Below, piece after piece: positions 6,823-13,693 of a stretch of 25,221 nucleotides of DNA. Each line of letters begins with the position of its first letter. Within the stretch, counting starts at the first letter, position 1. This DNA is from a virus. The stretch lies in the IMG/VR virus record IMGVR_UViG_3300044832_000025, positions 1 through 25,221 of that record; one strand, 5' to 3'. The translations under genes were made by a program, and so were the position numbers. Below the pieces are notes generated by a model. It made no database searches. It had not been told where the DNA came from and worked only from the letters and a program-made list of their open reading frames with translations.

Positions 6823-8133
6823 ATGTTCAAATACAAGAACGAAGAAGAGTTAAGCAAAATGACTGCGGCTGAAAGGGATAACTATTCAGATGAACTTCGC
6901 AAGCATAATGCTGCATTACTCAAAACAGCGGTCGACGAAGGAAACGCACCGTTGATTAAAACCATTGGCGAACAGGCCGAAACTATCAAAGGCTTAAAAA
7001 CCGAAGTAAACGAGGCCAAAGAAAAGGCAAATCAGGCAGTCGACGGTGCAAAATCACTTTCGCTTGTTTCAATTGAAAAACAGGTACGCGACTTCATTAA
7101 AGACAAATTTGAAGAAATTAAAGGCTTAAAGCAAAAAGGCCAAGGTTTCATAGAATTTGAAGTTAAGGCAGTTGGCAGCATGACAGCTGGTAACGCAATC
7201 GTTGATAATGGTGGCAGTTCAGGCACAGTAGGCAGCTCAACCAATCCGGACGGCATACCTGAATTGGTAGGCGTTCAGATGGCACCTCCAAGTCGTGTTA
7301 ATCTGCGTACCAACCTGATTAACGGGATGGTAAATAATTTCAGCACATCGCTTGCTGCTTATCCGTACACCGAAAGCATCCCCAAAGATGGCGATTTTGC
7401 ATTCCAATTAACAGAAGGTGCAGCCAAAGCACAGATAGACTTTAAAATCGAAACACGCTATGCGCAGCCGTTTACATTGGCCGCATGGGAACATCTTTCA
7501 GAGCAATCCGTACAGGATATACCCGGCCTGCAATCAATTGCAACTGGATTTCTGAAAGATAAGCACGACATCAAAAAGCAACGTGCTTTATTATTTGGCG
7601 ATGTGGCATTGGCTGCACTGGTTGGAGCTACTGAATATGGCCGTGCATTCGTTGCCGGGGCAATGGCAAACACAGTACGCTTCCCTAACTTTATGGATGT
7701 TGTAAACGCGGCTATTACCGATGTTTACACTACCCATAACTACCAGGATGAAATGCCGTACATGCCGTCATTAGTATTGGTTAATCCGATTGATTTCTTT
7801 GTGCATTTAGTTTCAGCTAAGGATGAGCGCGGTTTGCCACTATATCCGAACGCATCACTATTTAACCAAGTGCAAATCGGCGGCGTAACTATACTGCCAG
7901 AAGAAATGATACCGGCCGGAAAAATATTCGTTTCGGATATGAGCAAGTACAACGTATCAAACTACCTGGGGTATCGCGTTAAGATCGGTTGGATAAATGA
8001 TGACTTCATCAAAAACCAATTCGTTATACTTGGCGAGTCGCGTTTTCATGCCTACGTGAAGAAACTTGACCAACAGGCGTTTATTTACGATGATTATGCG
8101 ACTATTTTGGCCGCAATATCAGCAACCGTTTAA
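6823..8133 (+). CDS. Major capsid protein, HK97 fold, with N-terminal scaffold domain
   Basis: Forms the icosahedral shell. Residues 1 to about 115 are charged, helical and coiled-coil-like (for example AETIKGLKTEVNEAKEKANQ), as expected for the delta scaffolding domain removed by the adjacent protease. A Gly/Ser/Asn-rich stretch (about 118-145) marks the likely junction. The rest matches HK97-like capsids: the RVNLRTNLINGMVNN and IPKDGDFAFQLTEGAAKAQIDF regions, the EHLSEQSVQDIPGLQ spine, and a C-terminal block with LVNPIDFFVHLVSAKDERGLPL and an RVKIGWINDDFIKNQF strand. It starts 2 bp after the protease stop. The cleavage site cannot be fixed from sequence. Confidence 0.92.
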   Translation: MFKYKNEEELSKMTAAERDNYSDELRKHNAALLKTAVDEGNAPLIKTIGEQAETIKGLKTEVNEAKEKANQAVDGAKSLSLVSIEKQVRDFIKDKFEEIKGLKQKGQGFIEFEVKAVGSMTAGNAIVDNGGSSGTVGSSTNPDGIPELVGVQMAPPSRVNLRTNLINGMVNNFSTSLAAYPYTESIPKDGDFAFQLTEGAAKAQIDFKIETRYAQPFTLAAWEHLSEQSVQDIPGLQSIATGFLKDKHDIKKQRALLFGDVALAALVGATEYGRAFVAGAMANTVRFPNFMDVVNAAITDVYTTHNYQDEMPYMPSLVLVNPIDFFVHLVSAKDERGLPLYPNASLFNQVQIGGVTILPEEMIPAGKIFVSDMSKYNVSNYLGYRVKIGWINDDFIKNQFVILGESRFHAYVKKLDQQAFIYDDYATILAAISATV

Positions 8134-8136
8134 GCC

Positions 8137-8292
8137 ATGTTAGTAAAAGTAATAGGCAAGAAATTCGGACGCTACGAGGTAGGGGAAGAAATTGAAATGC
8201 ACGAAAGTACCGCTAAAGCCGTTGCGAAAAACGGACATGTTGAACTAATTGAAGGCAGCGAAAGCAAGCCTAAAAAAGGAGGTAAAAAGTGA
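8137..8292 (+). CDS. Small head-module protein (51 aa)
   Basis: A 51-residue ORF between capsid and the signal-peptide protein, starting 3 bp after the capsid stop. It begins with MLVKVIGKKFGRYEVGEEIEM, then AKAVAKNGHVELIEG, and ends in a Lys/Gly-rich tail. Small proteins with this 'vGeeiemheSTAKAVakNG' layout are common after phage capsid genes and are usually uncharacterised head proteins. Its TGA overlaps the GTG start of the next gene (GTGA, 8289-8292), supporting translation. Confidence 0.68.
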   Translation: MLVKVIGKKFGRYEVGEEIEMHESTAKAVAKNGHVELIEGSESKPKKGGKK

Positions 8293-8723
8293 AAAACTTA
8301 ATAAAAATAGGACTGTTATTGTTGGTTATGTCGGTAATTTCGCCGATAGTGAAAGGCCAGGGATTTAATAGCTCAAACGACTATGCGGGATCTATTGGCC
8401 CCGCAACAGTCACACATACAAATGCAATGGCAGATACTGTTTCATTGGCAATTGCCAAGAGCCGAACAGCGATAACGTTTAAATACGATATTGCTAAAAC
8501 AAGCGGTACCGTCGCTGGCACTATTGTTCTACAGGGTCGAATAACGGCAACAACAACCGCCGAACAATGGACTACGATCAATAGTTATACATTAACCGAT
8601 GCAACGGCGACTAATTCCGTTTCTTTAACCGCTAATCAGTATTTAAATTATCGAATTATAACGACGACGACAGGAACATCGGTAACTGTTCATCGAAAAT
8701 GGCTACTTTGTAGAGGGTATTAA
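8289..8723 (+). CDS. Signal-peptide-bearing beta-rich protein in the head module
   Basis: The 144-residue protein opens with a clear Sec-type signal: K2 and K6, a hydrophobic core IGLLLLVMSVISPIV, then VKGQG, with likely cleavage after about residue 23. The mature part is Thr/Ala/Ser-rich and strand-forming (TAITFKYDIAKTSGTVAGTIVLQGRIT...), like a beta-sandwich or Ig-like domain. It starts with GTG overlapping the upstream stop. Location between capsid and connector genes would suggest a decoration or head-fibre protein, but export is odd for a virion protein assembled in the cytoplasm. It may act in the periplasm or at the cell surface. I cannot assign a family. Confidence 0.7.
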   Translation: MKNLIKIGLLLLVMSVISPIVKGQGFNSSNDYAGSIGPATVTHTNAMADTVSLAIAKSRTAITFKYDIAKTSGTVAGTIVLQGRITATTTAEQWTTINSYTLTDATATNSVSLTANQYLNYRIITTTTGTSVTVHRKWLLCRGY

Positions 8724-8725
8724 CA

Positions 8726-9283
8726 ATGGCAAACATAGTCACTACCGCTGATTTCATTGGTCAAAATAACATACCTGACAAAGCTACGTACGGCGAAAAT
8801 TTGACGTGGTTTATAACTAAGTATGAGCCTATTTTGATGACTAAACTACTCGGTAGTGACTTGTATGTGCTTTTAAAAGCATCACCTACAAGCGCGAGGT
8901 TTGTAGCAATTATTGATACATATTTAAAACCAGCTATCGTAGATTACGTGTACTGGTTTTACTTGGAAGACCAGGGAACGCAATTAACCAGCTTAGGCGC
9001 TTCGCAGAACAAAAAGCAAAACGCTAAATCCGTTAGTCCTTACCCTAAAATGGTGAGGGCATGGAATGAGATGGTGGAGTATAACCGAAATTTGCATAAG
9101 TACTTAACCGATAACGCCGCAACCTATCCGGAGTATGTAAATACGTTTCCGGAGTGGTTTTTCGGTTGGGGATTTTGGTCGGGTACGTGGCAGTGTTGGT
9201 TTTTTGATTGGAGTAATTGGGGTGGCGAATTTGGCAATTGCGTTGATGAAATTTACAGGATTAAAAATACGTTGGGGATATGA
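8726..9283 (+). CDS. Head-tail connector-like protein with tryptophan heptad
   Basis: A 185-residue, mainly helical protein in the position of a head-completion/connector protein. It resembles DUF6712-type connectors of Bacteroidota phages in layout (an early TADF segment, then YLKPAIVDYVYWFYLEDQG), though this is from memory of the family and not from a search. The C-terminal part holds seven tryptophans at 144, 148, 151, 155, 158, 162 and 165, a perfect 4-3 spacing, then GG and a closing helix. It starts 2 bp after the previous stop, and its TGA overlaps the next ATG (9280-9283). Confidence 0.65.
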   Translation: MANIVTTADFIGQNNIPDKATYGENLTWFITKYEPILMTKLLGSDLYVLLKASPTSARFVAIIDTYLKPAIVDYVYWFYLEDQGTQLTSLGASQNKKQNAKSVSPYPKMVRAWNEMVEYNRNLHKYLTDNAATYPEYVNTFPEWFFGWGFWSGTWQCWFFDWSNWGGEFGNCVDEIYRIKNTLGI

Positions 9284-9834
9284 GGGCAAAGCCTGTTTAT
9301 GTAGTTGACCTAATCAAGGACGTTGTAACAGCGACAAATACCGCTGTTATAGCAGAACTACAGTCGGCTAAACCATTTATACAGGCGATAAACTTCATAC
9401 CAGGCACAGAGGGAGAGATTACAGACGTATTGACGCTAATGAGTCAGCAGTACACAAAGGATGGTAAACAATGGCCGTTATTCGCATTATTGATGTCATT
9501 CCCTGAAAATAAAGCCCCTGAAGTTGGTATAGATGGCAGCGTTGAGTTAAATATCGTTATCGCAATGGTAAGCAAGCCGGAAGATAAAACGCCCGACAGG
9601 TACGCCAATAACTTTAAGCCGGTTTTATACCCGATTTACTTGGAGTTTTTAAACCAAGTGTATTTATCAGGCAAGTTCAGCGTTTCGACACCCGACAATA
9701 TTCCGCATGTAAAATGGGATTTCCCATATTATAATTCGGATAAACAGGTAAATGTGTTCAATAGTTATGTTGATGCAATACAAATTAAAATTAAATTAAA
9801 AATCTTGCTGAGCGCGGTTAACCGCTGTGTATAA
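9280..9834 (+). CDS. Probable head-tail joining / tail completion protein
   Basis: A 184-residue mixed alpha/beta protein with a helical start, strands through VELNIVIAMV, a Pro/Tyr-rich middle (NNFKPVLYPIYLEFLNQVY) and a C-terminal strand pair (VDAIQIKIKLKILL). The size, the fold pattern and the place between connector and tail tube genes fit a tail-terminator or neck protein. No motif clinches it. It is coupled to the upstream gene by an ATGA overlap. Confidence 0.55.
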   Translation: MRAKPVYVVDLIKDVVTATNTAVIAELQSAKPFIQAINFIPGTEGEITDVLTLMSQQYTKDGKQWPLFALLMSFPENKAPEVGIDGSVELNIVIAMVSKPEDKTPDRYANNFKPVLYPIYLEFLNQVYLSGKFSVSTPDNIPHVKWDFPYYNSDKQVNVFNSYVDAIQIKIKLKILLSAVNRCV

Positions 9835-9853
9835 GCGTAAACAATTAAATATT

Positions 9854-10090
9854 ATGGGTCAAATTATTATAGAAATGGAGTGCGCAAGCACTAAACAGGG
9901 TAGGCCATACACGTACAATGGTAAAACCCAAAGACAACACGATATTGCTTTTGATATACCCTATAAAGATGGGAATATTTTTTCGCAACTATCGGGAGGT
10001 ACTGCACTTAATTTATTAACCGTAAACGATGATGCCGTTGCTGATATAGCACCGGGTAAAAAATATCGTGTAACTATTGAGGAGATATAA
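9854..10090 (+). CDS. Small conserved-position protein before tail tube (78 aa)
   Basis: A 78-residue beta-leaning protein, MGQIIIEMECASTKQGRPYT..., ending YRVTIEEI. The frame also offers a GTG at 9827 inside the previous gene. I prefer the ATG at 9854, 20 bp after the upstream stop, because the product then begins at a clean strand. It precedes the tail tube gene by 2 bp and may be a small neck or tail accessory protein. The family is not recognised. Confidence 0.55.
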   Translation: MGQIIIEMECASTKQGRPYTYNGKTQRQHDIAFDIPYKDGNIFSQLSGGTALNLLTVNDDAVADIAPGKKYRVTIEEI

Positions 10091-10092
10091 TC

Positions 10093-11040
10093 ATGGGAGT
10101 AAAAAATGTAAAAGTTGCCTGCGTCACAGACAATGGCAATACACGGGTAGGCGACTGCTGGAATGATATAGGTGTACCGAGGGCGGTTATATTCGTTCCA
10201 AAGAATAAGACCTATACCACCGTTAGTATAGCCGCGTTTTTGGCAGCATTCCTGCCCGACCTGCTTAATGATCACCCTTCAGGACGGGCTTATCCTGTTC
10301 AAAATATCGTAGAGGTTACCGACAGCACCACTGCGCCGAATGTACAAACATTCCCCGGCGACGGTTCACAGATCATCAGCGGCGAAAATGCATATACAAT
10401 GAAGTACCGTTGGATTGATGGTGGTTTCTGTTTGCAGCATTCATTAAGACAGTCAAAAGGTCAAACAAAGGCGTTCTTTATCGTTGATTCATTCGGCCAA
10501 TTAATAGGCACCGATGGAGGTGTTGACTTAATTAAGGGTATCGTTGGGTATAACTATACCGAGCCATTTAAATTCGCTACAACAAATGCCGCAGTAGCTG
10601 ATTATAACACCATGTTATCATTCAGGCCGGAACAGGTTAACGAAAATATAGCTATATTGGACTTTGCCAACGATGGCGGTTTGGCATACCTGTCAAGTTT
10701 GGAGGGCTTGTTCAATGTAGATATCAGCCAGGCCGCCGCACCTACATCAACACACGTTAAGGTTAAGGCAGTTGTTAGCGGTTGCGGATCTACTGACCTG
10801 TACGACCTGTACGCCGATGCATTGGCCGTACCTGGTGCATGGGCTGTTACGCGGGTTGATACTGGCGGAACAATTGCCGTATCAGCGGTTGCTAAATCTG
10901 CCGTGTTTAACGGATGGGATTTGACCCTAACTGCCGCTACCGGGTTAACTGTAAATGTTGCGTTGGTAGGGCCTACCGAATTAGACGCGCTCGACGTGTC
11001 GGGCTATGCAAGTAATAAACTTGTTCAAATAATACCGTAA
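10093..11040 (+). CDS. Major tail (tube) protein, probable
   Basis: A 315-residue beta-rich protein that by position and size should be the tail tube subunit. The N-terminal 200 residues look like the tube domain (PRAVIFVPKNKTYTT, YTMKYRWIDGGFCLQHSLRQSKGQ, FFIVDSFGQLIGTDGG). From about residue 215 a separate Ala/Val/Thr-rich strand region (THVKVKAVVSGCGSTDLYDLY...) resembles an Ig-like decorating domain, often added to tail tube proteins of siphophages. Its TAA shares one base with the ATG of the next small ORF (TAATG). Confidence 0.72.
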   Translation: MGVKNVKVACVTDNGNTRVGDCWNDIGVPRAVIFVPKNKTYTTVSIAAFLAAFLPDLLNDHPSGRAYPVQNIVEVTDSTTAPNVQTFPGDGSQIISGENAYTMKYRWIDGGFCLQHSLRQSKGQTKAFFIVDSFGQLIGTDGGVDLIKGIVGYNYTEPFKFATTNAAVADYNTMLSFRPEQVNENIAILDFANDGGLAYLSSLEGLFNVDISQAAAPTSTHVKVKAVVSGCGSTDLYDLYADALAVPGAWAVTRVDTGGTIAVSAVAKSAVFNGWDLTLTAATGLTVNVALVGPTELDALDVSGYASNKLVQIIP

Positions 11041-11165
11041 TGAGGTGGAATGATCGTAGTATCGACATAATCAGGCAAGGCTGGAATGTCGATAAGGGGA
11101 AAGTGAAAGAGGTGGTAAGAGAGCCCGTAAAGGTTGAGCCGCCGGTTGAGGTTGATAAGAAGTGA
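11040..11165 (+). CDS. Small ORF after tail tube gene (41 aa)
   Basis: A 41-residue ORF starting in the TAATG overlap with the tail tube stop and ending 3 bp before a terminator hairpin. MRWNDRSIDIIRQGWNV is followed by a Val/Pro/Lys/Glu repeat-like tail (PVKVEPPVEVDKK). The tight stop-start overlap and the terminator right after it support expression. It may be a small tail-associated peptide. The function is unknown. Confidence 0.5.
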   Translation: MRWNDRSIDIIRQGWNVDKGKVKEVVREPVKVEPPVEVDKK

Positions 11166-11168
11166 AGT

Positions 11169-11196
11169 AACGCCGGGTGAATGCCCGGCGTTTTTT
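11169..11196. terminator. Bidirectional-looking terminator at a convergent junction
   Basis: Stem AACGCCGGG (11169-11177) with CCCGGCGTT (11184-11192), a 6-nt loop and a T-run on the + strand. It lies between the last + gene (stop at 11165) and the last - gene (stop at 11198). The + direction has the stronger U-tract. Confidence 0.85.
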
Positions 11197-11197
11197 G

Positions 11198-11329
11198 TTA
11201 GTTAAGAAAAGTAAAAATCTTTTTTTTATCAATAAAAGTTACTATATAACTCGATTTGATGTAATTAAAATTATCGTTTTTATGGCCGTATGACCAATGA
11301 ATTAACGGTTGTACTGATTTAAGTTTCAT
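11198..11329 (-). CDS. Small ORF at the end of the minus-strand island (43 aa)
   Basis: A 43-residue basic, aromatic-rich peptide (MKLKSVQPLIHWSYGHKN...). Its ATG overlaps the stop of the upstream 92-aa gene (ATGA at 11329-11326) and it ends right at the shared terminator. This coupling is the only support for it. No family is recognised. Confidence 0.4.
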   Translation of the reverse strand: MKLKSVQPLIHWSYGHKNDNFNYIKSSYIVTFIDKKKIFTFLN

Positions 11330-11604
11330 TTTTCAAAATCTCCATTTTTAAATTTAAGTTCTGGGAATGCATTTCGTACCTGCGCCAATTTGGCTAATTC
11401 GCTATCAGGTGCATCATTTAACGATGCATCCATGTAACTAATCATTTCCTCATTGGTATATCCAATAGGAATATGTGTACATCCTGATATGCCTGTATTG
11501 TCATCAAAAATAGGACACGGCATGCTTTTACCATCCCTGTCAACAACCAATTCCGGCCCGGTTTCAGGGAGATGGTTAAAACCTTTTTGACTTGTGTTTT
11601 TCAT
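11326..11604 (-). CDS. Hypothetical protein (92 aa), minus-strand island
   Basis: A 92-residue acidic protein that I do not recognise. It has an N-terminal polar region with GPELVVDRDGKSMPCPIFDD, a C/H pair in GISGCTHIPIG, and a C-terminal helix (DSELAKLAQVRNAF). Two cysteines and a histidine could bind a metal, but no known motif fits. It overlaps the upstream zinc-ribbon-like gene by 4 bp (ATGA) and the downstream 43-aa ORF by 4 bp, so it sits mid-operon. Confidence 0.6.
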   Translation of the reverse strand: MKNTSQKGFNHLPETGPELVVDRDGKSMPCPIFDDNTGISGCTHIPIGYTNEEMISYMDASLNDAPDSELAKLAQVRNAFPELKFKNGDFEK

Positions 11605-11759
11605 ATTATTATTTTGTATTTGCTAAATTTATGTTTACCGTCCGTGTACTTAGTGACCTTTATACACTCGTTACAATCGGTGCAATATGTACGAATTTCA
11701 GTATCGCCGCCATGCTGAACTATATTCATATGGGGGCATTGTTTGGGGTGCTTATTCAT
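11601..11759 (-). CDS. Small zinc-ribbon-like protein (52 aa)
   Basis: A 52-residue basic protein with Cys/His spacing suggestive of zinc binding: C-P-H-M near residue 8, then C-T-D-C-N-E-C around residues 26-32. I chose the ATG at 11759, which overlaps the end of the upstream gene by 8 bp, over one 27 nt upstream that would overlap it by 35 bp. Small treble-clef or ribbon proteins in phages often bind DNA, RNA polymerase or host proteins; nothing here shows which. Confidence 0.55.
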   Translation of the reverse strand: MNKHPKQCPHMNIVQHGGDTEIRTYCTDCNECIKVTKYTDGKHKFSKYKIII

Positions 11760-12015
11760 AATCCGCAAATTGTTTGTCAAATTCAACCCTTAGTTTTTTA
11801 TCCAATAGGTTATATGCTATACTTATTAATATAGCGAACACAACGCACGTAATGTCAACTTTTAAAACTATCCGCCAATCTATCCAAATAATTAAAGGGA
11901 TTAAAAGAACAGTTATTACAAATAATGACAGTTGAGATAATCCTAATATTCTAAATATTGGCATTTGTTCTGTTTTGAATTGGTTGTACAATTCTTCTTT
12001 ATTTTGTTGCTTCAT
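11752..12015 (-). CDS. Small two-helix membrane protein (87 aa)
   Basis: An 87-residue protein with a charged 25-residue N-terminus, membrane segment 1 (LSLFVITVLLIPLIIWI, about residues 29-45), a short linker with WR and K, membrane segment 2 (ITCVVFAILISIAYNLL, about 55-71) and a charged tail. Both ends would lie on the same side, probably the cytoplasm. Small phage membrane proteins in accessory islands can act in superinfection exclusion or abortive responses, but this is only a possibility here. It follows a 103-bp gap with a short GGGC/GCCC hairpin (12098-12113). Confidence 0.62.
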   Translation of the reverse strand: MKQQNKEELYNQFKTEQMPIFRILGLSQLSLFVITVLLIPLIIWIDWRIVLKVDITCVVFAILISIAYNLLDKKLRVEFDKQFADYE

Positions 12016-12118
12016 TTTAGTTAGTTAATTATAGTGAAAAATAATTTTATTACTTGCAGCCTGTATTGAGACAGTCTACATTTAATCTTCGCCTCACGGG
12101 CTTAATTTTGCCCTTAAA

Positions 12119-12334
12119 TCACTTTGAGTAAATCCAAAGTTTACCATACTTGCGAAATCGCATGATCCAGCGTTCATCTAACGAATTTTCGAGCAGGAAT
12201 AAAACTTTGCGCTCGTTTGATTTGCCGATGTATGCCGCCAATTGGTTTACGCTAATCATAAACTTTTTACGCTTGGTATAACGCCTATCCTTTGGCTGAA
12301 ATACGATGTTGAACTTTTGTTTTAGGGGGTTCAT
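12119..12334 (-). CDS. Hypothetical basic protein (71 aa)
   Basis: A 71-residue strongly basic protein with clusters KDRRYTKRKKF and RWIMRFRKYGKLW. The pattern of a basic start, a helical middle (SVNQLAAYIG) and an aromatic/basic end fits a small nucleic-acid-binding protein, without a recognised fold. The ATG overlaps the TGA of the upstream RHH-like gene (ATGA, 12334-12331), so the two are likely co-translated. Confidence 0.55.
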   Translation of the reverse strand: MNPLKQKFNIVFQPKDRRYTKRKKFMISVNQLAAYIGKSNERKVLFLLENSLDERWIMRFRKYGKLWIYSK

Positions 12335-12501
12335 GGCTTAATGGTTTTCAAATGCCCATCCAATTCCAAACCTTTTTTTAGCAGTACCCGTATCGCATCA
12401 GCCTTGCCGCGCTCATTCACTGCCATGTAACATTCCAACGCGATTAGCATTTCCTTGCTAATCCACGTATCAATTTTTTCGGTGTTTATTTTGCCTCTCA
12501 T
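12331..12501 (-). CDS. Ribbon-helix-helix-like small protein (56 aa)
   Basis: Residues after ISKEMLIALECYMAV, then NERGKADAIRVLLKKGLE, match the helix-turn-helix part of small CopG/Arc-type ribbon-helix-helix proteins, with KINTEKIDTWI as the leading strand. Such proteins usually act as dimeric DNA-binding regulators. The reading frame extends upstream to a TTG at 12525, but I use the ATG at 12501. Its likely targets, if any, are unknown. The conserved cassette promoters are candidates, by inference only. Confidence 0.5.
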   Translation of the reverse strand: MRGKINTEKIDTWISKEMLIALECYMAVNERGKADAIRVLLKKGLELDGHLKTIKP

Positions 12502-12527
12502 AATTATATTGTGTTTTACCGCCAAAA

Positions 12528-12544
12528 GCCGCGTGTTAGGCGGC
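12528..12544 (-). other. Short GC-rich hairpin inside the minus-strand island
   Basis: GCCGC (12528-12532) pairs with GCGGC (12540-12544). On the minus strand the hairpin is followed by TTTTGG. It lies in the 86-bp gap between the 116-aa gene and the RHH-like gene, next to a second hairpin pairing CCGTGA with TCACGG near 12558-12575. It may act as a weak attenuator or mRNA stabiliser. Confidence 0.35.
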
Positions 12545-12587
12545 TGGAATTGGCAGGCCGTGAACTATCTCACGGAACACGGTGTTT

Positions 12588-12938
12588 TTAATCTTGTTCA
12601 GCAAATCTTTTAGCGTTATAATAATCAAGATACAATTGTCTTATGCTCGATGGATACGTATTTACAGCCACACGGATATCATTGATTGACATTTTACGCA
12701 TATCATTTTCAGATGGCGCGTAAAACATGTTAAAAACGGTTTCGTAGAAATCAACCTTTTTAACCCTTATACCTTTGTTTTTGCCAAAGTTTTTGTCTGA
12801 CATTAGATATATTATACCGTTTGTGCATTTAATAGTAAAATCAGCAAGCCACCATAAATCAGCACTATTTATACCAAATTCAGTAGGTGTAATTTCAAAG
12901 TCGAACTTATCACCCCTTACTTCATATATATTGTTCAT
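12588..12938 (-). CDS. Hypothetical protein (116 aa), first gene of the minus-strand island
   Basis: A 116-residue soluble protein with a strand-rich N-terminal half (KFDFEITPTEFGINSADLWWLADFTIKC) and a helical C-terminal half containing MSINDIRVAVNTYPSSIRQLYLDYYN. I recognise no family. It is first in the operon driven by cassette promoter C (12981-13012), with a leader of about 40 nt. No signal peptide, membrane segment or catalytic motif is visible. Confidence 0.6.
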   Translation of the reverse strand: MNNIYEVRGDKFDFEITPTEFGINSADLWWLADFTIKCTNGIIYLMSDKNFGKNKGIRVKKVDFYETVFNMFYAPSENDMRKMSINDIRVAVNTYPSSIRQLYLDYYNAKRFAEQD

Positions 12939-12980
12939 TTTGAGATAGTTTTTAAAATTCCTTTAGCGTTATTGCTGATG

Positions 12981-13012
12981 TAAATCTACCTACAATAAAT
13001 CACAATTACAAA
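12981..13012 (-). promoter_or_regulatory. Cassette promoter, copy C
   Basis: On the minus strand: TTTG (13012-13009), a 20-bp spacer ending in TTTATTGTAGG, then TAGATTTA (12988-12981). The spacer block TGTGATTTATTGTAGG is the closest to the consensus of all four copies. It drives the seven-gene minus island. Confidence 0.75.
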
Positions 13013-13034
13013 TTATTTCGTAACTATTTTTTAA

Positions 13035-13048
13035 TTATTTACATTTAC
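13035..13048 (+). promoter_or_regulatory. Late-type promoter motif, copy before the 13052 gene
   Basis: TTATTTACATTTAC, identical to copies at 4631 and 23524. The GTG start of the next gene lies 3 nt after the motif. It is back-to-back with cassette promoter C. Confidence 0.65.
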
Positions 13049-13051
13049 GAG

Positions 13052-13504
13052 GTGGGAACAATCAATAATCTATATAAACGCTTCGCCGCGCTTGACTTTG
13101 AATTAATCAAGCAGCAGTCGCTTATAGAAACAGCCCCCCAAGTCATACCCGAAATGACAGAACAGCAACAGCGGTTAGGGCAACGGAGTGACGGGGAAAT
13201 GATAGGGTATCTGCATGACCCGGTATACGCAATGGGTAAAACAGAATCAGGCGGACAAGCCCCGCCCGGTGAAGTTGATTTGCGATTAACCGGCTCGTTT
13301 CAAGCGGGATTGAGGACTGTTGTAACGTCTGTTAGTTTAAAAACTTATTCGTTAGATGTAAAGGCAGCTAAGCTTGAAAGTACTGGCAAAGGCGGCTATG
13401 GGCCGTTAATATACGGGGCCAATAAAGAGAATCTGAGCAAATACGCCAAAGAAAACTTACTGCCGGATTTAATGCATAAGTTAAAGAGTGCTACAGTTGG
13501 TTAA
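13052..13504 (+). CDS. Probable tail completion / minor tail protein (150 aa)
   Basis: A 150-residue protein with a GTG start 3 nt after the late promoter motif. It is helical at the N-terminus, then has a GEVDLRLTGSFQAGL segment that resembles phage neck and tail-completion proteins, followed by strands (VSLKTYSLDVKAAKLES) and a closing helix. It stands alone between two minus-strand cassettes, so it has probably been separated from the connector genes by their insertion. The last 14 bp overlap the end of the convergent gene at 13491. The function is suggested by position and the LTGSF motif only. Confidence 0.55.
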   Translation: MGTINNLYKRFAALDFELIKQQSLIETAPQVIPEMTEQQQRLGQRSDGEMIGYLHDPVYAMGKTESGGQAPPGEVDLRLTGSFQAGLRTVVTSVSLKTYSLDVKAAKLESTGKGGYGPLIYGANKENLSKYAKENLLPDLMHKLKSATVG

Positions 13505-13691
13505 AATGTGAGAATGCCAATTCTAATTCGTCAATACTGTAAAATGATATAATAATCAACTCTTTATTTACACAATATAATTCCAAGTAAAAGTCATAAC
13601 CGTCGTTTTTTAAACATGTGGACACTACCTTTCTTACCGTCAATACATTAAGTGCATTCACTTTTTTGTCATCACGTACTTGAATAAACAT
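13491..13691 (-). CDS. Hypothetical protein (66 aa), end of three-gene minus cassette
   Basis: A 66-residue mixed alpha/beta protein (MFIQVRDDKKVNALNV..., then YDFYLELYCVNKELIIISFYS). No family is recognised. It starts 2 bp after the stop of the 112-aa gene and overlaps the opposing + gene tail to tail by 14 bp, with no visible terminator between them. Confidence 0.55.
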   Translation of the reverse strand: MFIQVRDDKKVNALNVLTVRKVVSTCLKNDGYDFYLELYCVNKELIIISFYSIDELELAFSHFNQL

Positions 13692-13693
13692 AT

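Noticed and set aside
11592-11834. Plus-strand 80-aa hydrophobic ORF
   Set aside because: Antisense to the coupled minus-strand genes; it has no promoter and its hydrophobicity comes from the reverse reading.
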